Shown in pieces: positions 1-11,200 of a stretch of 64,000 nucleotides of DNA. The notes under the pieces are model-generated. The model did no database searches. It worked only from the letters and a program-made list of their open reading frames with translations, and was not told where the DNA came from. The stretch's first letter is position 1. The number at the start of each line of letters is the position of its first letter. The DNA is from Maylandia zebra. Taxonomy: Eukaryota > Chordata > Actinopteri > Cichliformes > Cichlidae. The stretch spans positions 27,088,033 through 27,152,032 of the forward strand of contig NC_135170.1 of NCBI RefSeq assembly GCF_041146795.1, given 5' to 3'. Both the position numbers and the translations under genes were made by a program.

Positions 1-467
1 CAATGAGATGTCCTCACTAAGATATGAAAATGTGTGTGTGTATATTAACTAAATAATATCAATAATATCAATCTGCTACAAGTAAACTCATTTACGCCAC
101 ACAATTTCTACACTCTGTGCAAATAAATTTCTTTAACTGTGGCCTTTCCTACGCTCATGTGACACACTCATGCTCATCTTTCAAAACCTGGATAAGTAAA
201 GGAGATGAATCAATTCAGCAAAGAACTAAGACCCAGGGCGTTATGTTTAACTCCACAGAGAGCCTGGGGCTTGTTGATAAGAGCACTGCATGATAGCATA
301 AAAGGACAGAACAACTTAACAGAGAAAATATTTTGTTGTTTTTTCCTCTCTTATGTGTTTGGTAATAACTTTGCATTTAAATTAAAAAACATACGTCTTT
401 GGAAAAACATCTCCAAAACACATCAAAGTACCCAAACTATAGAGGGCTGATTGGAGACATATCCTTA
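1..467. other. Gene-free flank
   Basis: This is AT-rich sequence with a short TG run near 32-41. I see no coding exon, splice-site pair or recognisable repeat before the TA at 468-469 that marks the Tc1-like insertion. Confidence 0.5.
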
Positions 468-792
468 TACAGGGAGTGCAGAATTATTAGGCAAATGAGT
501 ATTTTGTCCACATCATCCTCTTGATGCATGTTGTCTTACTCCAAGCTGTATAGGCTCAAAAGCCTACTACCAATTAAGCATATTAGGTGATGTGCATCTC
601 TGTAATGAGAAGGGGTGTGGTCTAATGACATCAACACCCTATATCAGGTGTGCATAATTATTAGGCAACGTCCTTTCCTTTGGCAAAATGGGTCGAAAGA
701 AGGACTTGACAGGCTCAGAAAAGTCAAAAATAGTGAGATATCTTGCAGAGGGATGCAGCAGTCTCAAAATTGCAAAGCTTCTGAAGCGTGAT

Positions 793-3358
793 TGATTGGT
801 AATTGGTAATTTATTTCAACATGTGAACAATATACAAGTACATTTAGAAAAGAAATGAGAGAAAAAAAATATACTATACAAATTACATACAAAAAAACCT
901 TCTGATTAATTTACATGTTGAAAGGGAGTGGGAAGAAGTATACACTTATTTAATCCCACCCCTGTCCCATAAATTATCAGTGAATATTTAGTCAGCTTCC
1001 TTACTGATATAATTTGTAATAAAAATAGTGAACAGATTTCTGATATACTATATACTATAATATCACATCATGAATTTTTTGTTTGTTTGTTTTTAAATAG
1101 AGACATTCACTTAATTTAAATATTTTCCTTTTCTTTATAGATCGAGAAGATCATATTTTTATAACTCTTTTTGAACAGTTTTATGTTTGGATATTGCTTT
1201 AATTCCATATTCAGTTTGTTCCATAGTTTCACTCCTTGAACAGAAACACAAAAGCCTTTTCTTGTAGTACGTACCTTCATTGTTTTGAAGTTACAAAAAC
1301 CCCTTAAATTATAACTTCCTTCTTTCAAAAAAAACATACTCTGAATATTACCTGGCAGTTCTTTATTTTTTGCTTTGAATAGAATTTGTGCTGTTTGGAA
1401 TTTCACTATATCGTCAATTTTCAATATTTCAGACTGCAAAAATAGTGAGTTTGTATGTTCCCTATAACCTGCATTGTGGATGATTCGAATTGCTTTTTTT
1501 TGAAGAGTAAAAAGTGAATGTAATGTGGTTTTATAGTTATTGCCCCAGACCTCTGCACAATAGCTTAAGTATGGTGAAACCAGTGAAAACAGTAGAGAAT
1601 ATGAAGTGATGTTCTGTCGAATACCTGTTTTGCCTTGTTTAGTACTGCAATGCTTCGTGATACTTTGGAATGAATATATCTTACGTGAGCTCTCCAGTTA
1701 AGTTTTTCATCTATTATTACCCCCAGAAATTTATTTTCACTGACTCTTTCAATATCAACACCATTTATTTGAATCTTTGCATTTGTATTTAAACTACTAT
1801 TTCCAAATAACATAAGTTTAGATTTATTCAAATTTAATGATAATTTGTTTTTATCAAGCCAGAACTTCACTTTACTTATTTCATTAGTCATATCCTCCAA
1901 TAAATTCTGCAGATCATCACCAGAGCAAAAAATGTTTGTATCGTCAGCAAAGAGAACCATTTTTAATACTTTGGACACTTTACAGATGTCGTTAATGTAC
2001 AAGTTGAAGAATTTTGGACCCAAAACTGACCCTTGGGGTACACCACAAGCAATGTCCATACATAAGGAGCAACCACCATTTATTTTCACAAACTGCTTTC
2101 TGTCACTTAAATAACTCCGGACCCAATCTAAAACTACCCCTCTGACACCATAACGTTCCAGTTTTCTTATTAATATATCATGATCTGTAGTGTCAAAGGC
2201 CTTTGTCAAGTCTATGAATAACCCAGCCACATATTGCTTTTTGTCTATGGAATTTGTGATGTATTCTATTGAATCTAATAGTGCCGATGATGTTGATCTG
2301 CTTGATCTGAATCCATACTGACTCTCAGTGAGTAGTTTATGTTTATCTATAAATTTTTCCAGTCTGTTTTTAAACAGTTTTTCAAGAACTTTTGAGAATT
2401 GAGGTAGTAAAGAGACAGGCCTGTAGTTTGTGAAATGGTGTTTGTTTCCAGATTTGTATAGAGGTATAACTTTTGCTATTTTCATTCTGTCTGGAAATCG
2501 ACCAGTTTGAAATGATAAATTACAGATGTATGTAAATGGTTTTATAATAGCCTCAATGACTCTTTTAACCACTATCATATCAATATCATTACAATCCAAA
2601 GATTTGTGATTTTTACATTTTTTGACAATTTCAAGAACTTCATTTTCATCAACGGCTGTGAGAAACATAGAATATGGATTTCTGTCAATCAGTGTATCGG
2701 GTTTTTCCTGTGCTTTCCCAGGATGAGTGATTGTTCTTGCTAAATTTGGTCCAGCAGTTACAAAGAATTCATTGAGACTATTTGCCACAACATCCATATT
2801 GTATTCTTCATGGTCATTACAAATGAAATACTTGGGATAGTTCTTTTGTCCAGTCCCACATTTTATAACACTGTTCAGGATTTCCCATAATCTTTTATTA
2901 TTATTTCTATTTATATCTAATTGCTTCTTATAGTATTCCTTTTTACTAAATCTAAGTATATTAGTTAACCTATTTTTATATCTTTTGTATCTGATTTCAG
3001 CATCTTTAGTTCTCGTTCTTAAGAACTCTCTGTATAGAGCATTTGTAATTCCTATCATAGATTGTAAAAATTGGAAGATGGTCACTTATGTCGTTAATCA
3101 GGAGTCCACTTACAGTCTTATTTTCAATGTCATTTGCAAAAATGTTGTCTATGAGAGTTGCACAATGTGATGTAATCCTGGTAGGTCTAGTAATTTTAGG
3201 GAATAGATTCATACAGTGCATTGTGTTTATAAATTCCTCAGTGGTTTTATGTTTATTTGGGTTTAGCAAATCAATATTGAAGTCTCCACAAATGAAAACT
3301 TTTTTGCGAGCTATTTCAATAAATGTTTCTTCTATCCAGTCTTTAAATGTCTCAATCA
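793..3358 (-). mobile_element. 5'-truncated L2-like non-LTR retrotransposon inserted in the Tc1 transposase
   Basis: The insertion is bounded by a 5-bp direct repeat GTGAT at 788-792 and 3359-3363; removing the insert and one copy restores the transposase codons K-R-D-H-R-T. The element is oriented on the minus strand. Its 3' end, at the low-coordinate side, finishes in short repeats of ATTACCA type rather than poly(A), as L2/CR1-group elements commonly do. The 5' end is truncated inside the endonuclease domain. Reverse transcriptase and C-terminal pieces follow in order. Clade assignment to L2/CR1 is by recognition of the protein motifs, not by alignment. Confidence 0.9.
1116..3358 (-). pseudogene. 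LINE ORF2 remnant (endonuclease end, reverse transcriptase, C-terminus)
   Basis: Reading from 3358 downward, the first piece has the AP-endonuclease motifs FICGDFNIDLL and SDHLPIFTI. The second frame (1565-3085) holds the reverse transcriptase: GNKHHFTNYRPVSLLPQFSK, the LFIDLTKAFDT block, GVPQGSVLGP, and the catalytic FADD box at about 1940. The third frame (1116-1439) is the C-terminal tail (KPLNIKLF-type). At least two frameshifts separate the pieces, one near 3.03-3.08 kb and one near 1.6 kb. The linker between SDHLPIF and the ALYREFLRTRTKDAEIRYKRY block looks shorter than usual, suggesting a small internal deletion. It cannot make a functional protein. Confidence 0.88.
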
Positions 3359-4600
3359 GTGATCATCGAACAATCAAGCGTTTCATTCAAAATAGTCAAC
3401 AGGGTCGCAAGAAGCGTGTGGAAAAACCAAGGCGCAAAATAACTGCCCATGAACTGAGAAAAGTCAAGCGTGCAGCTGCAAAGATGCCACTTGCCACCAG
3501 TTTGGCCATATTTCAGAGCTGCAACATCACTGGAGTGCCCAAAAGCACAAGGTGTGCAATACTCAGAGACATGGCCAAGGTAAGAAAGGCTGAAAGACGA
3601 CCACCACTGAACAAGACACACAAGCTGCTACGTCAAGACTGGGCCAAGAAATATCTCAAGACTGATTTTTCTAAGGTTTTATGGACTGATGAAATGAGAG
3701 TGAGTCTTGATGGGCCAGATGGATGGGCCCGTGGCTGGATTGGTAAAGGGCAGAGAGTTCCAGTCCGACTCAGACGCCAGTGGAGGTGGAGTACTGGTTT
3801 GGGCTGGTATCATCAAAGATGAGCTTGTGGGGCCTTATCGGGTTGAGGATGGAGTCAAGCTCAACTCCCAGTCCTACTGCCAGTTCCTGGAAGACACCTT
3901 CTTCAAGCAGTGGTACAGGAAGAAGTCTGCATCCTTCAAGAAAAACATGATTTCCATGCAGGACAATGCTCCATCACACGCGTCCAAGTACTCCACAGCG
4001 TGGCTGGCAAGAAAGGGTATAAAAGAAGAAAAACTAATGACATGGCCTCCTTGTTCACCTGATCTGAACCCCATTGAGAACCTGTGGTCCATCATCAAAT
4101 GTGAGATTTACAAGGAGGGAAAGCAGTACACCTCTCTGAACAGTGTCTGGGAGGCTGTGGTTGCTGCTGCACGCAATGTTGATGGTGAACAGATCAAAAC
4201 ACTGACAGAATCCATGGATGGCAGGCTTTTGAGTGTCCTTGCAAAGAAAGGTGGCTATATTGGTCGCTGATTTGTTTTTGTTTTGTTTTTGAATGTCAGA
4301 AATGTATATTTGTGAATGTGGAGATGTTATATTGGTTTCACTGGTAAAAATAAATAATTGAAATGGGTATGTATTTGTTTTTTGTTAAGTTGCCTAATAA
4401 TTATGCACAGTAATAGTCACCTGCACACACAGATATCCCCCTAAAATAGCTAAAACTAAAAACAAACTAAAAACTACTTCCAAAAACATTCAGCTTTGAT
4501 ATTAATGAGTTTTTTGGGTTCATTGAGAACATGGTTGTTGTTCAATAATAAAATTATTCCTCAAAAATACAACTTGCCTAATAATTCTGCACTCCCTGTA

Positions 4601-7600
4601 CACACTTACACCTCTTAATCTTTGACTTCCAGTCCCACTGTCATATATTTGATGATCAACTGTAAATGGTATTATTGCAAAGTGGAAGTGTTTAGGAACC
4701 ACAGCAGCTTGACCAGAGTTGGGGTTGTAAAGTGTGGAGGCATACATTGTGTAAAAGTCACCAACGTTCTGCTGACTCAATAGCAGGAGAGCTCTAAACC
4801 TGGGTTTAAGTGCCCCAGCATTTTAGTCCACAAAGTAAATCCTTTTGCTGTTCACTCTTCTTTTCACTTAATTCAATCCATCCTGCACAAGTTACTGTTT
4901 ACAGTTTGCATTTCTATCAAAACTTGAGTGTTAACAAGCCTCTGGGAGCTCTGTCATTTACTTGAAAATGCCAGGAGACATTTGTTAATTAGCAAATCAT
5001 GTTTCCTTCCACCAATGTGATTCCCTCTGGAAATTAAATCAGCACAATAACCTAATTCAGTCAGATAAAAGGGCACAGCTATGGTGAGAAAAAACTTCAG
5101 CAATGACATAAAAAGAAAAAAAACTGCATGCTTTTTCAAACATGAAATAATGCAACAACAGTCCATCCACAGGGGAGAAAAGTACATTTCAGTTCGAACT
5201 TGCAAACAGGCAAATGCATTGGAGTAAAAAATTAAGTATGCCAAAGGTTTTAACTCAGAGAATCATCTACAAGTCAACCACTATAACATAGTTTTATAGT
5301 TCTGCTTACACAAACCCACATGTTGGGAAGAATATCTACTTTAAAAAAAAAACATGTTGGGAAGAATTAAAATTGGGCAGCGACAGAGTTGAATAAAACC
5401 TCAAGCAGAAATACAAATAGATGCGTATGGTTTATCTTTCTTGTGGTATGCAGATAAAAGAAATGTTCAGCTTTCTTCACCGAAAAAAGTGGGTGTGAAA
5501 AACAAAATGCTTATTATCTCACATACAACTCAAATGTCATTAAGTTCAATTTATTTTAGAGGTCTTTTCTTAAATATCTGCTTAATTTTAAAGTCATTTT
5601 TTGGCATTCTCTAACTGAGAAACCAAAATAATTCACTCAATAATTCCCATCATTTTTATCAATCATTACTCATAACAGTAACAGTACACCAGCTTCTAGC
5701 TATAATCACACAGAGTAGAGTGCATATTTTCAACATGAGTGGTAACAATGTTTCAGTCCTTTACAAAAACTACTCAGCTATCAGAACTTCATCTTTTGGG
5801 CTATGTCCTCAGAGAAGTCATCAGCATCACCAAAGCCCTGGTGTTCATATCGATTTCTTTTTTGCTTTGATTGTGTAATTTAAAATACAGCTGTGCAGGC
5901 TAACTACTCTATAAGACATTCACTGAAAAACAAATCTTTGCTTCAACAGCTTCAACAGATCTTCCTCAAAACATTTTAGAAAAGTATTAGTGGAATATAA
6001 AATGACTAAAAATAAATTCATAAAGAAAATAATCCTGCATAAAAAAAGTTAGCTGTGCATTAAACACACAGTATAGTGAAACCTTTATAAATCCACTTTA
6101 ACATAATGCTGGCAATACAAGTATCCAGTGTGTTGTAGAGGAGGGGCCTTAACACATTAACATTAGAAAAATCTTGTTTTTCCCCCAATAAAATGATATT
6201 TATTTGAATTAGTTTCACTTCATATTTGTTATCTGATTTTCTAATCAAAAATCACCAGCAATGTAATAAAAAATAGATTTTTACCACTTTTAATAGGAAA
6301 GGAAAGAACAGACTCATGGCCCAAACTATATGTTGACCATGCAGCATTTTGACTTTATAGCATCCATCACCAAAATAATGAAAACCTGTTTAGGGTTAGA
6401 TTAACATCCACATGTTTTTTTTTACATATCTACTGAGGGTTAACTCAAAACAACTATGAGGCCAAATGCATGCGTGCAACTTCAGCTTTGTGTAGCACGT
6501 GACAACAACCTAACCAGAATCCTAAAAAAAGTCAGTGGCGACTCAATGAATGCATCAAAAAAGCTTATCCGATATTACTGTTCAGGATAGTGACATCAGC
6601 AGGCAACGTTCAGAATAAGTACTTTTAGACTATCTGATTAGTAACTGTTAGTATCTAAGGTCACACTAGCATATTCGCAGAATCTTGACTAAGACCCTCT
6701 TCTCATGTGATAATTTTCAACCTTATCATCAAGCTCACCAACAACAGGCTAATAGAACAGTTGACTGATGGTTTGAAACAGACTTACTCAGGTGCTCTGT
6801 GTGGCTTCAGCAGCAGACAAAAGACGCAATTATAAGAATGCAATTATACAATGAATGGATTGTGTAAGCCCTCTCTGCTTCCACACCAGTAGTGATACAA
6901 TTCTTGGGGTTCATGAAATGTGCATTGCTGGACTAAAGGGAAGTTTAACATGTCTTATTCAATTACTCAGTTGATTTGACTTCTGACTGCAGAATCGGTT
7001 CCCATAACAATTACATGCATGAGGACATACATACAGTCATACATATCTTTTATGCGCACAGTAAACAGAGAGGAACTGTGCCAGTTTTTTTCCCTTGTGA
7101 CTGCAATAAAAATAGGAGCCCAGTGAGAAGCTTCAGATGACAAGCTGTCGAGATTTCATAGTCGCTGACATGACAAAGTGAACAGGCTGCATATTCTGCT
7201 GCAGATGCATTCAATATGAGCTGATGCTTTTTAAAAAAAACAGCTGATAACTACCTTTTATGAGTCATAAAGTGAGGAAATGTGGGCGATTTCTGTATTT
7301 ACAGGAAAATGCACTTGTGGCATTTAAATGAATACAATTGGTGTTTTTTAAGCAACAGCAATACAGTGAAGGTGTTCTTTGGTTTGATGTACCTGGAGGG
7401 CTGAGGCATTTTGAAATATGCTACACTATAGTTAAGTATTTATAGGTTCAGTTTAAAGAGCATTACAATACCAGTAGATGTTTACTGGAGTATTGTTCTC
7501 ATGACAATTCCTTAATGCAAAGAAGTCATGCAGCATTTCTAATGAAAAGGCAGCTATATTAATTGAGAAAGGCCAGAAAAGATCACAACACATTCAGCTG

Positions 7601-7948
7601 TGCTGCAGCCAAGCTAGACGTTAAACGAGGAAGAAATTTCCAATTGCAAAGCAACTTAGCCTAGATTGTTGTGGAGCAAATGAAACAGCACAATCTGAGA
7701 CTTTCTGAAGGGAGGTACACAGAGATTAGGAATGTGGAGCTCCTCTGAGAGATGCCTAGACAGCAGACAGAGACACAGGGAAGTCTTTCCTCTAGCTCAA
7801 GTCAAAAGAAAGGTCATTGTGTTATTTTGGGGATAGGCACAGTTGAGATACTCTGATTACCTCAGAGAAGCAATGCAAAACCTTTGGAGTTTGTGATAAC
7901 TTGGGTTCATAGTGTTTTACCTTACTAATGAAAGTTGCTTTATTTCAG
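4601..7948. other. Gene-free AT-rich intergenic DNA
   Basis: I found no open reading frame with recognisable protein similarity, no convincing exon pair and no clear transposon ends. Small ORFs here (for example 4954-5244 and 6060-6248 on the minus strand) have no domain signature and look like chance. Confidence 0.5.
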
Positions 7949-8010
7949 CTCCTCTACCAAATTTTGGGTGTTGTATTCCTGCACACTGAAGATTTGATTC
8001 AATCATAACG
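7949..8010 (+). other. Candidate non-coding or 5'-UTR exon
   Basis: A 62-nt segment is preceded by a pyrimidine-rich acceptor (TTGCTTTATTTCAG) and followed by an optimal donor (GTGAGT at 8011). A second strong acceptor (CTTCTTCGTTTGTCCTACAG) ends at 8220, so an exon could continue from 8221. Neither segment has a meaningful reading frame. The pair could be part of a lncRNA or a distant 5'-untranslated exon of IGFALS. This rests on splice-signal quality only. Confidence 0.25.
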
Positions 8011-8220
8011 GTGAGTGCTGCTGTTTATGTTTTTTGTGCATAAAAGTAAGATAACATAATGATATCAGTGTGAACGTAATAATTGTAAATTCATTAATTT
8101 ACCTAAAAGTTAAGATTTCACTAAATATGGAATTAACTGTATTATAAATGCATACTTGTGTTGTGCTTTCATGAAGATTTAAATACAGTTTTCTATCAGC
8201 CTTCTTCGTTTGTCCTACAG

Positions 8221-11200
8221 AGATTTACAAGACTTACAAGAACCATTTTAGTTCTTTAATCCTCAAAGACCAGATTGCTTTTTCTTTACTCCAGTATTTT
8301 AGTATTCTACTCCAGTATTCTTGCTTGTCATCTACTAAGAGATTTCAGTCAATCCAAAGAAAAGCATACGTGTGACTGTGAGATAAGTACACCTGGACCT
8401 CCTGTGTTGTTTGCGTGTTGGTCCCAAGTCACATATGAAATTCTAAGGAAAGTAAGTTTAAAAATATTACAGCTTTAAGATTTATATTTGATCGTTTGTT
8501 TCCCCACCTGTCCTTCAAACCTTGCTTATCCTTGGACCCAGGAACTGCCAAACCACTCCAGGTCCTTTTGGAATCCTTTTACAGACAGATTCCTTTTATT
8601 GTAGGGTCTACCTTACAATATAAAGAACATATAATTTTTTTTATAGTTTGTTACTTCTGAGCTTGAGTTGTTCCTCAGTTTGGGTGCACTTTAAATGGGC
8701 CAAGTCATTGCTGTAAAGGTAAAAGAGACACAAAAAGAAGCTTGGACTTTAAAAGTCCCTCTATTTCTGTTCAGCCATGTCTAACAATACCCTCTTGTAC
8801 TTCAGCTGTAAGCACAGCAATTTTTAAGCATCTACAGAAACCATTTTATTTCTGAAATCTCTCCTTGAATGTACCCATGACACTTAAAAAACAAAAAACA
8901 AAATGAAGTCCTTTGGAAGCAATCTACCCTAATTGCATACTTAATAATAAATTGCAAATTATGAATCTAGCAATTATGTAAAATGAGAGTAAATGTAAAT
9001 GTACATAAACTTAGAGCACTTGAAAATGTGTCTGATCCTCTGCGGAGTGCTTAGTTAATCAAGAAATGGCACAGAGAGGGGAGTGACAACTGAGAGCAAG
9101 CTGATGAATTTCAAAGTCCTCTGCAGCTTAATAATATCAGTGACTTTGAAAATGAATGCTTGGGAACCCTTTGGTTCACAAGAAAATTAAACCGGCTCCC
9201 AAATTATTCTGCAAGCTCAATCAAGGCATTCATCGATCCATTTTCTTAACCATTATTCCAACGAGGGTTGTAGAGGGGTTGGAACCTTTTTTTTTAGCTA
9301 ACACTGAGCAAGAGGTGGAGTACACGCCATCACGAATTCTGTAAAATCAGCCAAGGCTACATGCTATTGTGTTTTATTTCATGGTTTACTTTTCCACTTG
9401 TACTAAAATTCAAACTTTCCAATAATTTGACATACTACCTTCAACACAACTCAATTCTGAATTGCACGCGGCCCATTAACATATATCTACTTACAAAGCT
9501 TTTCTGTCACCTGCAAAGACATCTTGTGTGTCTTTATGAGTTGCTCACAAAATATCATACCTCTCAAATATCTAACCTCATTAATTAAATGCCATTTCAT
9601 GTACTGTTCAATCTAATGACAATGTAAATGAATGCCTAAATGAAGCAGGTAGTTACAGTAATGCAAAAGCCACCCTTGTCATTTATGTCTAAACTGATAT
9701 ACTGCCGTCACTTTAACACACTGACAAAGCTAGCAATGATATGTACCCCATTTCTGCAAAGTCCTCTGCAGCTTAATAGTATGGACTTAAAAATGTCATA
9801 TGATGTATTAATTTAATTTCCTTCATTTCTGTGTCAGCTGATCTTTTTTCCATTTACTGGTGGCAGTTCATTCGGGTTGCAGACATGGCATATCATTTTT
9901 AGGTCCTTTTGTGCTCGGAGACAGGCTTCACCTCTTTATCTCATTTCTTTCTTTCACACCCGTTCCATGAAAGGTTTCTCACCTTTGCTTTGGCAGCCTC
10001 ACAAAAGTCCTCTGTGATGGTTAAGCAGCAAAGTCACATAATAGACCCAGCACTATAAAATTCTTGACTTTATTTTGAAATGTAGCAGGCCATCCTTAGA
10101 GCAAAATTAAAAAACAAACAAACAAAATAACATATCAGCCAACTTCTATTGATCCACACACTTAGAAAGGGAATTTATTTTGATGATAATTTATATTTTA
10201 ATTCCCTACAGTTCGCTCTAAGAGTTAAAGAAAACAAAACAAAGATATTTCACTGCATGCATATGAAATAAGAAGGAGAAAACCCGCGTCCCTACACTGC
10301 TCATTAACAATAAGTGACAGCAGCCCATTACAGTAACAATTCTCTTTCAGGAGAGAAACAAAGCTAGAAAATTACAGCCCCAATAAAACAAGACGGGAAA
10401 AAGCAGCTTTATATTTCTCCAGAGGAGCATAGCAGTTGGCAGAATTCAAAAGGCAGAAACAGAACCCATGTTGTCAGCAAAAACGAGCTCTTCTGCAGTG
10501 AAACTACTGTTGGACTAGTTAATAATTCATTTATCCACTGTCTGTAAGGAATTCTGACTGTAAAGTAAATCTGAAGAAAAAGAAGCGCATGTTGCGAGTT
10601 TTTACCAATCTAAACTGCTTTGAGATGCTCTTAGTTTTTCCCAGTAATCCCAGAATAACATCTCTTTATCCAGACATTAGGCAATTCAACTGCTGAGGCC
10701 CAGTTATTAAAGTTTTAAATAAAGTAGTAATGGATTGTTTTGGAATTAACCTCTTTATTTGATGAGGTGCCACTATTTTGGGGCCTGAAAAAAAGTTCAA
10801 ATCAATGGGCCGTTTTGGTTGCTTTGTTTCAAGAAAGACCTCAAGGATGGTCTATGGGCTTGTTAATAGTATAAAGACATACTACGTTTCCTTATATGAA
10901 GGGCATACTAAAAGTGAGTATATTCACTCTGAAATGATTAGCATGCTGCACAGCTGTATCACAACAAGAAGGTCTTTGTTTTAGCTCTGCAATGGATTGG
11001 CAAACAATGTAGAATCTTGCCTTTTACCCTTTAAAGCCCTCTCATGGCTGTATGATAAAGCCAAAGTGATATCTATGTGCTATAAGCTGTCTAAGAAAAG
11101 GAACTATTAAAATATTTCCATTGTCCCATAGGCACAGTGTTATTTTTTTTATTATTGACCTACACTTCTATCCACATTTATACACTCTACTGCCTTAAAT

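Larger units (their letters stand above)
688..4270 (+). pseudogene. Tc1/mariner transposase, split by LINE and frameshifted
   Basis: The reading frame starts at ATG 688 (MGRKKDLTGSEKSKIVRYLA...), which is the first helix-turn-helix of a Tc1 transposase. It runs 35 codons to 792, where LINE sequence gives an immediate stop at 793. It resumes in frame at 3361 (DHRTIKRF) with the second DNA-binding half and the start of the catalytic domain (LWTDEMRVSLDG, first catalytic Asp). A +1 frameshift lies near 3760-3790, because the next piece (GGGVLVWAGI..., QDNAPSHASKY..., PPCSPDLNPIENLW) is read in another frame ending at 4270. The second and third acidic residues fall in the QDNAPSH and DLNPIE blocks. 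The gene is non-functional because of the insertion plus the frameshift; otherwise it is close to full length. Confidence 0.93.
470..4598 (+). mobile_element. Tc1/mariner-type DNA transposon, interrupted by a LINE
   Basis: The ends are perfect 25-bp inverted repeats starting CAGGGAGTGCAGAATTATTA, at 470-494 and 4574-4598, flanked by TA duplications at 468-469 and 4599-4600. A second, internal copy of the repeat core (GTGCATAATTATTAGGCAAC) lies at 650-669, with its exact reverse complement at 4389-4408. Each end therefore has an outer and an inner repeat, the IR/DR architecture of Sleeping Beauty-like Tc1 elements. Without the 2.57-kb LINE insert and its 5-bp duplication the element would be about 1.56 kb, the usual Tc1 size. 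It encodes a DDE transposase on the + strand, now broken. Confidence 0.95.

Noticed and set aside
1845-2114. Plus-strand ORF inside the LINE
   Set aside because: It is antisense to the reverse transcriptase core and has no similarity of its own.
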